DNA of 64,000 nucleotides from Clostridia bacterium (GTDB taxonomy: Bacteria > Bacillota > Clostridia > Christensenellales > CAG-138), in NCBI GenBank assembly GCA_017619735.1, contig JAFZRT010000040.1, positions 22,593 to 86,592 on the forward strand, given 5' to 3'. This document shows, piece after piece, positions 15,600 through 24,880 of this stretch. Made by a program: the position numbers and the translations under genes. The notes below the pieces were generated by a model that saw nothing but the letters and a program-made list of their open reading frames with translations, did not search any database and was not told where the DNA came from. Within the stretch, counting starts at the first letter, position 1; the number at the start of each line of letters is the position of its first letter.

Positions 15600-18199
15600 A
15601 GCTTTGCCCTCATGCTAAGTTCGTAAAGCTTGCTCAGCGCCTCCATGGGCGTGAGCCGGTTGACGTCGATCGAGCGGAGCTCGTCGACGATGTCCTTGTC
15701 CTCGGTGGAGCCGAGAAGGTTCACCTGCTCGGCAAGCGACTCCTTCACCCTCGACGCGGCGTTGTTGATGTCGGAGTCCTCGAGCTGCTGAAGTATCTCC
15801 TTCGCGCGCTCTATGAGACTGTACGGCAGCCCTGCGAGCCGCGCGACCTGTATGCCGAAGCTCTTGTCCGCGCCGCCGCGCATTATCCTGCGCAGGAATA
15901 TTATGTCGTCGCCGTGCTCCTTGACCGTGATCCTGTAGTTCCTGACCCCGTCGAGCTTGCCTTCGAGCTCCGTGAGCTCGTGGTAATGGGTCGCGAAGAG
16001 CGTCTTTGCGCCGCATTTGCGCTTGTCGGAGATATGCTCGATGACCGCCCATGCAATGCTCAGTCCGTCGAAGGTGCTGGTGCCCCTGCCTATCTCGTCG
16101 ATGACAAGCAGGCTCTTCGACGTGGCGTTGTTCAGTATGTTCGCCATTTCGCTCATCTCGACCATGAACGTCGACTGGCCGGTGGACAGACTGTCGGAGG
16201 CGCCGACCCTTGTGAATATCTTGTCGGTAAGGGTGATGAACGCCTGCTTAGCGGGGACGAAAGAGCCCATATGCGCCATGAGCGTGATAAGCGCGACCTG
16301 CCGCATATAGGTACTCTTGCCGGCCATGTTGGGGCCGGTCAGTATGATTATCCTCTCGTCCTTGTCGTCGAGCTCCGTGGAGTTGGGGATGAACGCGTCC
16401 TTTACGCTGCGCTCGACGATGGGATGGCGGCCGTCGACTATCTTCAGCTTGCCGCTCCTGCTCATGCGCGGGCGGCAGTAATCGTTGTTCGAAGCGCATT
16501 CCGCGAGCGAGCAGAAGCAGTCGAGCTCCGCTATCATCACGGAATCGGATTTGAGTCTTTCTATGCAGTCGAGCAGGAGCGCCCTTATATCGCAGAACAG
16601 CGAGTATTCGAGACTGATGCTCTTCTCCTCCGCGCCGATTATCCTCTCCTCGAGCTGCTTGAGCTCCGGCGTGACGTATCGCTCCGCGTTGGCGAGCGTC
16701 TGCTTGCGCTGATACTCGAGGGGCACGAGCTGCTTGTTGGAGTTGGTGACCTCGATATAGTAGCCGAAAACGCGGTTGTAGCCGATCTTGAGGTTCTTTA
16801 TGCCGGTACGCTCGCGCTCGCGGTTTTCAAGCTGGGAAAGCGTGCTCCTTCCGCCGTGGGAAAGGCTGCGCAGCTCGTCGACCTCCTCGCTGTAGCCCTC
16901 CCTTATTATGCCGCCGTCCTTTACGGAAAGCGGGGGCTCGTCCACTATCGCCTTTTCGAGGAGTGTCCTTACGTCCTCCATCGGGTCGACTGCTTCCGCG
17001 ATGCCGGAGATGGCTTCGCTCCCCTTGACGGAGGCAAGTATGAACTTGAGCGCGGGGATGCGCGTCAGGGTCTTCCTCAGCGCGTCGCAGTCCCTTGCGT
17101 TAACGGTGCCGTAAGCTATGCGGCTGCAGAGTCTTTCTATGTCGTAAACGCCGTCGAGGGCGTCCTTCAGCTGACCGCGCTCCTTGGCGTGGCAGAGCAG
17201 GGCTTCGACCGCGTCGAGCCTCCGGTTTATGGCCTCCACGGACTGCAGGGGCTGATCTATCCACGAGCGCAGGAGTCTTGCGCCCATGGAGGTCTTCGTC
17301 CTGTCGAGCACGCCGAGGAGGGTGTTCTTTTTGCTGCCGTCGTAGCGCAGCGGTGCGGTCAATTCCAGATTGCGCCGCGTCGCCGCATCGATGCCCATGT
17401 ACTCCTTCGGCTGAAGGAGGGTTATCCTTCTAATATGGGAGAGCGCGTTCTTTTGCGTATCCTCAAGGTAGCGGATGAGCGCGCCCGCGGCCGCAGCCGC
17501 CATAGAGCGGTCGCTCAGGCCGTAGCCGGAGAGCGTATTGACCTTGAAATGCTCGCACAGCGTCCTCTGCGCGCGGTCGATATCGAAGAAGCGCTGTTCC
17601 TTCTTTTCGAGATAGTACTTCGACGATATCCACTTCGTTATGAACTCCTTTGTGAAGAGGTACTCGTTTGCGATTATCTCCCGCGGCTCTATCCTCGTCA
17701 GCTGATCCATGAGCTCCTGCTGCGCCTTGTCGCCGAGAAGCTCCGCGGAATAGAAATCGCCTGTCGAGACGTCGCAGTATGCGAGCTCGAACACGCCGTT
17801 CGCGGCGAAGAGCGAGAGTATGTAGTTGTTGGCGTTCTCGGGAAGCATCTGCTCCTCGATCACAGTGCCGGGGGTTATGACCCTTATCACGTCGCGCTCG
17901 ACGAGGCCCTTTGCGAGGGCGGGATCCTCCAGCTGTTCGCAAATGGCGACCTTGTAGCCCTTTTCGATGAGTCTGTTGATATAGCTGTTTACGGAGTGAT
18001 ACGGCACGCCGCACATCGGCGCGCGCTCGGCCATACCGCAGTCGCGGCCGGTAAGGACTATCTCGAGCTCCCGCGAGGCCGTGAGGGCGTCGTCGAAGAA
18101 CATCTCGTAGAAGTCGCCGAGCCGGAAAAACAGCAGGCAGTCGCTGTATTTTTCCTTGAGCTCAAGGTATTGCTGCATCATCGGGGTCAGTGAAGCCAT
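15596..18199 (-). CDS. mutS: DNA mismatch recognition ATPase MutS
   Basis: 867 residues, the normal MutS1 length. The mismatch-binding domain begins TPMMQQYLELKEKYSDCLLF and contains the conserved FRLGDFYEMF with the stacking Phe and Glu. The core and clamp domains follow, then the ABC ATPase with Walker A ILTGPNMAGKSTYMRQ and the signature region STGQSTFMVEMSEM and VIDEIGRGTSTFDG. It initiates mismatch repair with MutL, encoded next. A ribosome site GGTGGG lies upstream of the ATG. It is 17 bases after miaB. Confidence 0.97.
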   Translation of the reverse strand: MASLTPMMQQYLELKEKYSDCLLFFRLGDFYEMFFDDALTASRELEIVLTGRDCGMAERAPMCGVPYHSVNSYINRLIEKGYKVAICEQLEDPALAKGLVERDVIRVITPGTVIEEQMLPENANNYILSLFAANGVFELAYCDVSTGDFYSAELLGDKAQQELMDQLTRIEPREIIANEYLFTKEFITKWISSKYYLEKKEQRFFDIDRAQRTLCEHFKVNTLSGYGLSDRSMAAAAAGALIRYLEDTQKNALSHIRRITLLQPKEYMGIDAATRRNLELTAPLRYDGSKKNTLLGVLDRTKTSMGARLLRSWIDQPLQSVEAINRRLDAVEALLCHAKERGQLKDALDGVYDIERLCSRIAYGTVNARDCDALRKTLTRIPALKFILASVKGSEAISGIAEAVDPMEDVRTLLEKAIVDEPPLSVKDGGIIREGYSEEVDELRSLSHGGRSTLSQLENRERERTGIKNLKIGYNRVFGYYIEVTNSNKQLVPLEYQRKQTLANAERYVTPELKQLEERIIGAEEKSISLEYSLFCDIRALLLDCIERLKSDSVMIAELDCFCSLAECASNNDYCRPRMSRSGKLKIVDGRHPIVERSVKDAFIPNSTELDDKDERIIILTGPNMAGKSTYMRQVALITLMAHMGSFVPAKQAFITLTDKIFTRVGASDSLSTGQSTFMVEMSEMANILNNATSKSLLVIDEIGRGTSTFDGLSIAWAVIEHISDKRKCGAKTLFATHYHELTELEGKLDGVRNYRITVKEHGDDIIFLRRIMRGGADKSFGIQVARLAGLPYSLIERAKEILQQLEDSDINNAASRVKESLAEQVNLLGSTEDKDIVDELRSIDVNRLTPMEALSKLYELSMRAKL

Positions 18200-18216
18200 T
18201 TTCCCACCATTTATCC

Positions 18217-19608
18217 TCAGTCGATTATTTCTCCGACGAGCGAGTTGAACCTCGTGCCGGTTATCCTCACGTTATAATACCTGCCGATCATGGATTCGTC
18301 GCCGCGGACGTAGACCATTTTGAGGCTGCCGAGCTTGCCGAACATCATCGGCTCGCCGCGCATATCGCGGCCCTCGATAAGAATCTCGCCCTCGCGGCCG
18401 ATGTACTTGTCGTTTGCGCCGACGACGGACTGCGCTATCACGGCGTTGAGCCGCGCAAGCCGCTCCTTCTTCACGCTCTCGGGTATCTGTCCCTCCATTG
18501 CGGCGGCCTTCGTGCCCTCCCTTACGGAATAGGCGAAGGAATACGCCGCGGAGAAGCCGACCTCCCTGACGAGGGAGAGCGTATCCTCCAGATCCTCCTC
18601 CGTCTCCGTCGGGAAGCCGACGATTATATCGGTCGTGATCTCCACGCCCTTCACGTTTTCCCTCAGGTCGCGTACAAGATCGAGATAGTGCTCCCGCGTG
18701 TAGCGCCTGTTCATGAGCGCGAGTATGCGGTCGCTGCCCGACTGCACCGGCAGATGGATATGCTCGCAGACCTTGTCACATTCGGCCATGGCCATCACGA
18801 GCTCGTGCGAAAGGTCCTTCGGGTGCGAGGTCATGAAGCGGAGGCGCTTCAGGCCCTCGACCTCGTTGACCATGCGAAGCAGCTCCGGGAACCGCATGCC
18901 GTTGTCGTTATAGGAATTGACGTTCTGCCCGAGGAGCGTGACCTCGGTGAAGCCCTCCCGGACCACGGCGCGGACCTCATCGACTATGTCCCCCGCCCTT
19001 CTCGAACGCTCCCTGCCTCTGACGTAGGGAACGATGCAGTAGGAGCAGAAATTGTTGCAGCCGTACATTATGTTGACGAAGGTCGAAAAGCCCTCGCTGC
19101 GCTTTATGGGAAGGCCCTCCGCTATCTCGCCGTCGGTGTCCCTGATCTCGAAAATGCGGCCGCCGTCCATGACCTTTTCGAGCATCTGCGGGAATATGTG
19201 CAGTTCGTTCGTGCCGAATATCATGTCGACGAAGGGGAAGCGGGCCGCGAGCTTTTTGGCGACCTCCTTCTGCTGCATCATGCAGCCGCAGACGGCGGTG
19301 ATGAGCGCCGGGTTCTGCTCCTTTATCTCCTTTATGAAGCCGACGTTGCCGAAAGTCCTCTTCTCCGCGTGCTCCCTTATGCAGCAGGTGTTGAAGAGTA
19401 TTAGATCGGCCTTCGAGCGGTCGTCGGTCTTTACGTAGCCGATCGCCTCCAGCATGCCCGCGAGCTTTTCGGAATCGTGCTCGTTCATCTGGCAGCCGTA
19501 GGTCTCGATGAAGTAATAGGGCTTCGCGCCGGAAAGCCTCGCCCTCAGTCTTTCGATGGCGGCGTAGGACTCGGCGACGACCTCTTTGTCAACGAATTTT
19601 GGTTCCAT
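18217..19608 (-). CDS. miaB: tRNA-2-methylthio-N6-dimethylallyladenosine synthase
   Basis: Radical-SAM methylthiotransferase acting on i6A37 of tRNA. 463 residues: the N-terminal UPF0004 domain with ETYGCQMNEHDSEKL and further Cys in FNTCCIREHAEKR and AVCGCMMQ (auxiliary cluster), the radical-SAM CxxxCxxC in YGCNNFCSYCIVPYVRGRE, and a C-terminal TRAM domain. It uses two [4Fe-4S] clusters. An ACGGAGGTT site lies before the ATG. It heads the miaB-mutS-mutL-miaA-hfq operon, whose promoter lies at 19639-19667. Confidence 0.96.
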   Translation of the reverse strand: MEPKFVDKEVVAESYAAIERLRARLSGAKPYYFIETYGCQMNEHDSEKLAGMLEAIGYVKTDDRSKADLILFNTCCIREHAEKRTFGNVGFIKEIKEQNPALITAVCGCMMQQKEVAKKLAARFPFVDMIFGTNELHIFPQMLEKVMDGGRIFEIRDTDGEIAEGLPIKRSEGFSTFVNIMYGCNNFCSYCIVPYVRGRERSRRAGDIVDEVRAVVREGFTEVTLLGQNVNSYNDNGMRFPELLRMVNEVEGLKRLRFMTSHPKDLSHELVMAMAECDKVCEHIHLPVQSGSDRILALMNRRYTREHYLDLVRDLRENVKGVEITTDIIVGFPTETEEDLEDTLSLVREVGFSAAYSFAYSVREGTKAAAMEGQIPESVKKERLARLNAVIAQSVVGANDKYIGREGEILIEGRDMRGEPMMFGKLGSLKMVYVRGDESMIGRYYNVRITGTRFNSLVGEIID

Positions 19609-19638
19609 CAGAACCTCCGTACATATTTATTCATTATG

Positions 19639-19667
19639 ATTATACATCAAAAACGCGGTGCTTTCAA
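19639..19667 (-). promoter_or_regulatory. promoter of the miaB-mutS-mutL-miaA-hfq operon
   Basis: Minus strand: -35 TTGAAA (19662-19667), 17-base spacer, -10 TATAAT (19639-19644), about 30 bases upstream of the miaB ATG. Confidence 0.8.
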
Positions 19668-19699
19668 TAAGCGAATGGAGCGCCCGTCCAACAAAAAGC

Positions 19700-19727
19700 T
19701 TGAATTGGATGAAAGCTTTGGTATAAT
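19700..19727 (+). promoter_or_regulatory. promoter of the PrsA-like lipoprotein gene
   Basis: -35 TTGAAT (19700-19705), 16-base spacer, -10 TATAAT (19722-19727). The predicted start lies about 25 bases upstream of the chosen ATG at 19758. Confidence 0.75.
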
Positions 19728-19757
19728 AGATTCAATATGAACCAAGGAGCGATCCCG

Positions 19758-21110
19758 ATGATCCAGATACTCAAAAACAAGAAACGCATCGCTGCGCTGA
19801 TGCTTGCGGCGCTGCTCGTATCCGGCCTTTTCACGGCGTGCAGGCTGGACGGCAAGGACCCCGAGGTCACCGCAGCGCCTACCGCTCACGCGCAGGAGGA
19901 TCCGCCCGCCGTTTCGACCGTGGTGATGCGCTCGAAGAACGTCGACCTGACCCTTTACGATTTCGGTCAGGGCTTCTACAACAGCCAGTATTTCCAGTAC
20001 TACATGTACGGCCTCATCGATCCCGGCCAGTTCTGCGACGCCGTGGTCGAGGAGCTTTCGGGCCTCATGTACGCTCTGAACGCGGCAATAGACGACGGTA
20101 TGAAGCTCACGCAGGAGGAGACCGACGAGATAAGCGAAATGTTCTCCGACCAGCTCGAGGAGCTTTTGGACAGGTATGAGACCGAAGTACCCGAGGACGC
20201 CGCCGACAGGCGCGCCGCCGCTAAGGCGCTGCTCGAGGAGGATCTTGCGGAGGACGGCATAGATTTCGAGCAGTTCATCGAGCTAGCCGAAAACAACATG
20301 AAGCTCTACAAGCTCGTGACGAAGTTCTACGAGAAGCTCGAAAGCAATATCGACGTGCAGGAGGACGAGATCCGGGACTATATCGCGGAGCAGCTTGAGT
20401 CCACCGCGGAGGCGTCGATGTCCGACATAGCGCAGCTTTACAGCGCCTTCAGCGAGGGGAGCGGCGCCTACCCCGTCAGCTTCAGCGACGACTGCTTCAG
20501 CGTTGACCACATTTATCTTGAGCTCGAAGCGCAGGCCGACGAGGAGGGCAACGTCGAATACATCAAGGACAGCCGCGCCGCGGACGAAGCGCGCATCGAG
20601 GAGCTGCTGCCCACGCTTGCGGATTACGACGCGTTCATGGCGCTCGAGGAGGAGCTCGGCGAGGATCCCGGCATGGATATCGCGGGCTACCGCGAGAACG
20701 GGTACCTCATGCACCCCGACCTTGAGAACGATTATTTCGACGGCTTCGTGTACGCCGCTATGAACCTCCGCCTCGGCGAATGGCATTCCCCGCGCGAAAC
20801 GAGCGAGGAGGATCCCTACACTCCCCCGGAGATCGAGTTCTTCACTCTGCTCGACGGTACAAGGGTCGTCAAGGTCTTTACCGACAGCGGGATACACTAC
20901 ATCATCGTCAACAAGGAGATAAAGAAGGGCCCCGTCGAATACAGCGTGGGCGACGAGCATTGGAATTCCTGGAAGTCCGTCGTTGTCAGCGAGAAGCTCG
21001 GCGAGCTCAACAAAGAGCTGATGGCCTCCTGGAAGGAGACTTACGAGATCGAGACCGATATCTACTCGATAAAGCTCAAATACGCGCCTGACAGCGCCGA
21101 TCAGAAGTAA
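19758..21110 (+). CDS. lipoprotein resembling PrsA/SurA peptidyl-prolyl isomerase foldases
   Basis: 450 residues. The signal peptide ends in a lipobox (SGLFTAC), so the protein should be anchored outside the membrane. A helical SurA/PrsA-like N-terminal part follows (VDLTLYDFGQGFYNSQYF, long helices to about residue 230). A parvulin-like segment then contains VDHIYLELEA, YRENGYLMHPDLENDYFDGF, and GIHYIIVNKEI. The parvulin part is divergent, so catalytic isomerase activity is uncertain. The ATG at 19758 is preceded by AAGGAG; an in-frame ATG at 19737 has none. Strongly acidic protein. Monocistronic, with its own promoter and terminator. Confidence 0.78.
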   Translation: MIQILKNKKRIAALMLAALLVSGLFTACRLDGKDPEVTAAPTAHAQEDPPAVSTVVMRSKNVDLTLYDFGQGFYNSQYFQYYMYGLIDPGQFCDAVVEELSGLMYALNAAIDDGMKLTQEETDEISEMFSDQLEELLDRYETEVPEDAADRRAAAKALLEEDLAEDGIDFEQFIELAENNMKLYKLVTKFYEKLESNIDVQEDEIRDYIAEQLESTAEASMSDIAQLYSAFSEGSGAYPVSFSDDCFSVDHIYLELEAQADEEGNVEYIKDSRAADEARIEELLPTLADYDAFMALEEELGEDPGMDIAGYRENGYLMHPDLENDYFDGFVYAAMNLRLGEWHSPRETSEEDPYTPPEIEFFTLLDGTRVVKVFTDSGIHYIIVNKEIKKGPVEYSVGDEHWNSWKSVVVSEKLGELNKELMASWKETYEIETDIYSIKLKYAPDSADQK

Positions 21111-21117
21111 TAACATA

Positions 21118-21164
21118 AGCCCGCGGCGGCGCATCCGGATATGAATGCGCCGCGCGGGCTTTTT
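21118..21164 (+). terminator. intrinsic terminator of the PrsA-like gene
   Basis: Long hairpin with outer arms AGCCCGCG (21118-21125) and CGCGGGCT (21153-21160), inner pairing GGCGCAT/ATGCGCC, then TTTTT. Confidence 0.88.
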
Positions 21165-21172
21165 CATACGCG

Positions 21173-21204
21173 TACAAAAAAACCGGGCCCCATTCGGAGC
21201 CCGG
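21173..21204 (-). terminator. intrinsic terminator of the ispH-S1/plsC/cmk transcript
   Basis: On the minus strand, arms CCGGGC (21199-21204) and GCCCGG (21183-21188) are followed by a run of eight T at the complement of about 21175-21182. Confidence 0.85.
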
Positions 21205-21217
21205 AGTTTTATGCTTT

Positions 21218-23566
21218 TCAGTTGTTCTCCTCTTCGGTGGCGATGGCGGAGAGATCACCGAACAGGTTGGCAAGCGAAGTCGTGGAGGACTGTACAGGGG
21301 GAAGCTCATAATCGGCATCCTCACGACGGCGCCTCTCGGGACGCTGCTCGCCGCGCTCACGGCGCTTCTCCTCACGCTGCTGAGCCTGCTGCTGGCGGTT
21401 CTGCTCCTCCTGGGCGCGCTTCTCTGCACGCTCGGCACGCTCACGCTCGCGCTCCTGCTTTTCCTTGGCGATCTCCTCTGCGATCTCGGGGTTTTCCTCA
21501 AGGATGACTTCCTTGCGGCTGAGGCTGATGCGGCGCTGCTCGGGGTTGACCTCGAGGACCTTGCAGCGAACGATGTCGCCGACCTTGAGCTCATCCTCGA
21601 CCTTGGTCACGCGCCTGGGACCGACCTGGGAAATGTGGATCAGACCGTCGATCGTGGGCTCCAGAGCGACAAACGCGCCGAAGGTCACGATGCGGACTAC
21701 CTTGCCCTCTACGATGGAACCGACGGGATACTTCTCGGCGGCCATGGTCCAGGGCTTGGGCTGCAGCTGCTTGTAGCCGAGGGAGACCCTCTGCTTCTCG
21801 GCGTCGACGTTGAGGATGAGGACCTCGATCTCCTGACCGACCTTCAGGACCTCATTGACGTGCTTTACACGGCCCCAAGCGGCGTCGGTCACATGGACGA
21901 GACCGTCGATGCCGCCGATGTCGACGAACGCGCCGAAATCGGTAAGACGGCGGACGATGCCCTTGACCTTCGCGCCGACCTCGAGCTCCGCCCACTTCTG
22001 GCGCTTTGCTTCTTCGGCCTCGGCGATGAGAACAGCCTTGCGGGAAGCGACGACGCGCTTCCTCTGCTTGTCGACCTCGATGATCTTGACCTTCATGGGC
22101 TGGCCGACGAACTCATCGAGCTTCTCGATGTACTTGGTGGATACCTGGGATGCGGGGATGAATGCCCTGATGCCGTCGATGGTGGCGATCAGACCGCCCT
22201 TGACGACCTCTTTACCGACTGCCTCAACGACCTTGCCCTCGGACTCGGCGTCGGTAGAGAACTGCTCCCATACCTTCTTGCTCTCGACGTTCTTGCGGGA
22301 GAGCAGGACGTTGCCTTCACCGTCGTTGACCTTGAGAACCTCAACCTCGATCGTATCGCCTACGGAAACAACGGTTGCAGGGTCAACATCGGGATCGCTG
22401 GAAAACTCGTCACGGGGAATAAAGCCGTCGGACTTGTATCCAATGTTAACACAAACCTCTCCATCGACGATCTGAACGACGGAACCGGTAAGTATCTGAC
22501 CATTACGGATGCGTACCAGCGTCTTTTCGAAAGCCTCCTCAAAGGTGGTTTCGCCCTCTTCAACGACGGGCTCCTCAGCAGCGACCTCGCTGACAGCGGC
22601 CTCAACGGCCTCTGCGGCCTCGGCGGCCTCTTCCACAACGGGCGCTACGGTTTCTGCGGCCACTTCGGCCACGGTCTCAGTGTTTTCGGCTGTGCAGGTT
22701 TCTTCTACGTTAGCCTTATCCAGTTCGCTCATTCTTGTAATAACCTCCCTAATCAGCGAATCCGGTGTCGATGCACCGGCAACAACTCCTGCTATTATAC
22801 CATTTATCTTGGAAATATCAATAGGAAAATCTTTTATATTTGCAATTCTTTTTACTATTTTGCACCGATTTGAGCAAATATCGGCCAGTTTTTGGGTGTT
22901 GGAGCTGTGTCTGTCGCCCAAAACAAGCATAACGTCACATTTGGCGCTGAGTTCCGCCGCTTCCTTCTGCCTTTCCTCGGTGGTGCTGCAGACGGTGTTG
23001 AACACCCTTGCGTCTGGGAAAAGCTCCGATACGGTGCGCTCTATGCGCTTGAACTCCGCAAGGTCGAATGTCGTCTGCGATACGAGGCAGATCTTCTCGT
23101 CCTCCCCGACCTTCGCCTTCAGCGCGGCGGCGTCCTCCGCGCTCTTTACGAACAGCGCGCTGTTCCCGCAGTATCCGTTTATGCCCACCGTTTCCGGGTG
23201 GTCGGGATTGCCGGATATCACGATCCTGCGGCCCTCGGAGTACTGCTCGCGGACTATGTTGTGGATCTTCTTCACGAACGGGCAGGTGCAGTCGATGAGC
23301 TCTATCCCGCGTTTGCCGCATTCCTCGTAGATGCGGGGAGGCACGCCGTGCGACCTTATCACGAGGGCGCAGCCGTCTGGCAGATCCCCGAGCGAGTCTA
23401 TCGGGATCACGCCCCTGTTTTCAAGGTCCTCCACGACCTCCCTGTTATGGATGAGCTCGCCGAAGGAGCAGACCCTCCCCCGCTTTTCCGCCTCGGAGAG
23501 CGCCATGTCGACGGCGCGTCTCACGCCGAAGCAGAAGCCCATGTTTTCGGCAAGTATCAGCTGCAT
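21218..23566 (-). CDS. ispH: fusion of 4-hydroxy-3-methylbut-2-enyl diphosphate reductase (IspH) and ribosomal protein S1
   Basis: 782 residues. Residues 1 to about 285 are IspH, the last enzyme of the MEP isoprenoid pathway, with the three [4Fe-4S] cysteines in NMGFCFGVRRAVD, LIDCTCPFVKK and VFNTVCSTTEER. After a Glu/Ala-rich linker (about 295-345) come four S1 RNA-binding domains (beginning near GQILTGSVVQIVDG, GKVVEAVGKEVV, GAKVKGIVRRLTDFGAFVDI and GSIVEGKVVRIVTFGAFVAL). A low-complexity Arg/Gln/Glu tail ends the protein. This fusion is a known clostridial arrangement. dxs and ispA of the same pathway family lie at 49-52 kb. It overlaps the plsC stop by 10 bases. Confidence 0.96.
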   Translation of the reverse strand: MQLILAENMGFCFGVRRAVDMALSEAEKRGRVCSFGELIHNREVVEDLENRGVIPIDSLGDLPDGCALVIRSHGVPPRIYEECGKRGIELIDCTCPFVKKIHNIVREQYSEGRRIVISGNPDHPETVGINGYCGNSALFVKSAEDAAALKAKVGEDEKICLVSQTTFDLAEFKRIERTVSELFPDARVFNTVCSTTEERQKEAAELSAKCDVMLVLGDRHSSNTQKLADICSNRCKIVKRIANIKDFPIDISKINGIIAGVVAGASTPDSLIREVITRMSELDKANVEETCTAENTETVAEVAAETVAPVVEEAAEAAEAVEAAVSEVAAEEPVVEEGETTFEEAFEKTLVRIRNGQILTGSVVQIVDGEVCVNIGYKSDGFIPRDEFSSDPDVDPATVVSVGDTIEVEVLKVNDGEGNVLLSRKNVESKKVWEQFSTDAESEGKVVEAVGKEVVKGGLIATIDGIRAFIPASQVSTKYIEKLDEFVGQPMKVKIIEVDKQRKRVVASRKAVLIAEAEEAKRQKWAELEVGAKVKGIVRRLTDFGAFVDIGGIDGLVHVTDAAWGRVKHVNEVLKVGQEIEVLILNVDAEKQRVSLGYKQLQPKPWTMAAEKYPVGSIVEGKVVRIVTFGAFVALEPTIDGLIHISQVGPRRVTKVEDELKVGDIVRCKVLEVNPEQRRISLSRKEVILEENPEIAEEIAKEKQERERERAERAEKRAQEEQNRQQQAQQREEKRRERGEQRPERRRREDADYELPPVQSSTTSLANLFGDLSAIATEEENN

Positions 23567-24156
23567 TTATCCTCCAGCTCCCTCTTCAGGGCGTTCATGG
23601 TGTTCCTCATGCGCTGCATGAATATCACCTCGTTCTCGCGGCGGGAGACCTGCATGGAGGATTCGGAGGCGAATATCGGTTCGCCGACTATCATCCTGAC
23701 CCGCTTTTTGCCGTAGCTGTCGTTCCTTATGTAGATAGGGACGACGGGCGCGCCGGAGCGCATGGCGATAAAGGCAGTGCCGAGCTCGAACTCGTCCATG
23801 CGGTCAGCGACCATGCGTCTGCCCTCCGGGAAAATGCCGAAGGCCTTGCCCTCGTCGAGCAGGCGGAGAGCGTTCTTCAGGGACTTAAGGTCCGCGGTGC
23901 CCCTGTCGACGGGGAAAACGTAGGTGAGCTTGAAGAAGAGCCGGCCGAGCCTGGACTCGAAGAGCTCCTTTTTGGCCATGAAATGCACTATCCTGGACGA
24001 TACGAGAGCGATCGCGATGGGATCGAGCAGATTGATATGGTTGCAGATGAATATCACCTTGCCCTTCGTGCCGAGGGCCTTTTTGTTCCCGTAAACCTTC
24101 GGCCGCAGGAAAAGCCACACGAGCGGCTTGAAGAGGCAGATAAGAATGTAGAGCAT
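23557..24156 (-). CDS. plsC: 1-acyl-sn-glycerol-3-phosphate acyltransferase
   Basis: Membrane-associated acyltransferase making phosphatidic acid. 199 residues with the four-block PlsC signature: catalytic NHINLLDPIA (H-x4-D), the VDRG segment, GIFPEGRR, and VVPIYI. The N-terminus is hydrophobic (ILICLFKPLVWLFL). The cmk-plsC-ispH/S1 order is conserved in Clostridia. It starts one base after the cmk stop and its end overlaps the start of the fusion gene, so it is tightly coupled in this operon. Confidence 0.93.
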   Translation of the reverse strand: MLYILICLFKPLVWLFLRPKVYGNKKALGTKGKVIFICNHINLLDPIAIALVSSRIVHFMAKKELFESRLGRLFFKLTYVFPVDRGTADLKSLKNALRLLDEGKAFGIFPEGRRMVADRMDEFELGTAFIAMRSGAPVVPIYIRNDSYGKKRVRMIVGEPIFASESSMQVSRRENEVIFMQRMRNTMNALKRELEDKCS

Positions 24157-24157
24157 G

Positions 24158-24832
24158 TTAACCCCTTATATAGCGCATTACCGCTTCGATGGATCCTTCG
24201 ATATCGAGATAGGTCGTGTCGATCAGCACCGCGTCGGGCGCCTTCTTCAGCGGCATGCAGTCGCGGCCGGAATCGCGCTTGTCGCGCTCCGCCATCTCGA
24301 CCAGAAGCTCGTTGAACGTCATGCCGCCGAGGGTCCCCTTTTCGGAGAGCTCCTTGTAGCGGCGAAGCGTGCGCGCGTCGGGCGAAGCGGTGACGAAGAA
24401 CTTGTACTCCGCGTCGGGAAGCACGTACTGGCAGATATCCCTGCCGTCCATGGTGAGGGACGTGTTCTTCGCGAGCTTCTGCTGGAGCTCGACCATTTTG
24501 AAGCGCACCGCGGGTATCGCGCTGACCTTCGACGCGGCGTTCGACACCTCCTGCGTGCGGATGAGGCCGGAGACGTCCTCGCCGTCGAGGAATACGTGCT
24601 GCACTCCGTCGATGAAGCCGAGCGTGACCTCCGTCCCGTCCAGTATCGCGCCGACCTTTTCGGCGTCGTCGGAGGGGATGCCGGCACGGATCGTCTTGAG
24701 CCCGATCGCGCGGTACATCGCGCCGGTGTCGACGTACACTATGCCGAGGCGCTTCGCGACTCCCTTTGCGACGGTGCTCTTGCCCGCGCCCGCGGGACCG
24801 TCGATAGCTATCGAATAGATCTTCTCTTCCAT
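24158..24832 (-). CDS. cmk: cytidylate kinase
   Basis: Phosphorylates CMP and dCMP. 224 residues with the P-loop AIDGPAGAGKSTVAKGVAK, the VDTGAMYRAIGL nucleoside-binding region, MDGRDICQYVLP, and a lid region containing RYKELSEKG. The length matches the long bacterial Cmk class. An AGGT-type site (GGGAGGTCAGCAAC) precedes the ATG and abuts a GC-rich hairpin at 24845-24862. First gene of the cmk-plsC-ispH/S1 operon. Confidence 0.96.
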   Translation of the reverse strand: MEEKIYSIAIDGPAGAGKSTVAKGVAKRLGIVYVDTGAMYRAIGLKTIRAGIPSDDAEKVGAILDGTEVTLGFIDGVQHVFLDGEDVSGLIRTQEVSNAASKVSAIPAVRFKMVELQQKLAKNTSLTMDGRDICQYVLPDAEYKFFVTASPDARTLRRYKELSEKGTLGGMTFNELLVEMAERDKRDSGRDCMPLKKAPDAVLIDTTYLDIEGSIEAVMRYIRG

Positions 24833-24844
24833 GTTGCTGACCTC

Positions 24845-24862
24845 CCGCCCGAATCCGGGCGG
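24845..24862 (-). promoter_or_regulatory. GC-rich hairpin abutting the cmk ribosome site
   Basis: Perfect 7-bp inverted repeat CCGCCCG/CGGGCGG with a 4-base loop. On the minus strand it ends directly at the GGAGGT of cmk and is not followed by T residues, so it is not an ordinary terminator. It could modulate cmk translation or stabilise a processed 5' end; this is inference. Confidence 0.4.
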
Positions 24863-24880
24863 CCTTTCATATCGTTTTCG

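Noticed and set aside
13761..18193. Two very long plus-strand frames (about 620 and 760 codons) opposite mutL and mutS
   Set aside because: Antisense shadows of intact, recognised genes; composition is low-complexity and rich in Arg, Leu and Val.
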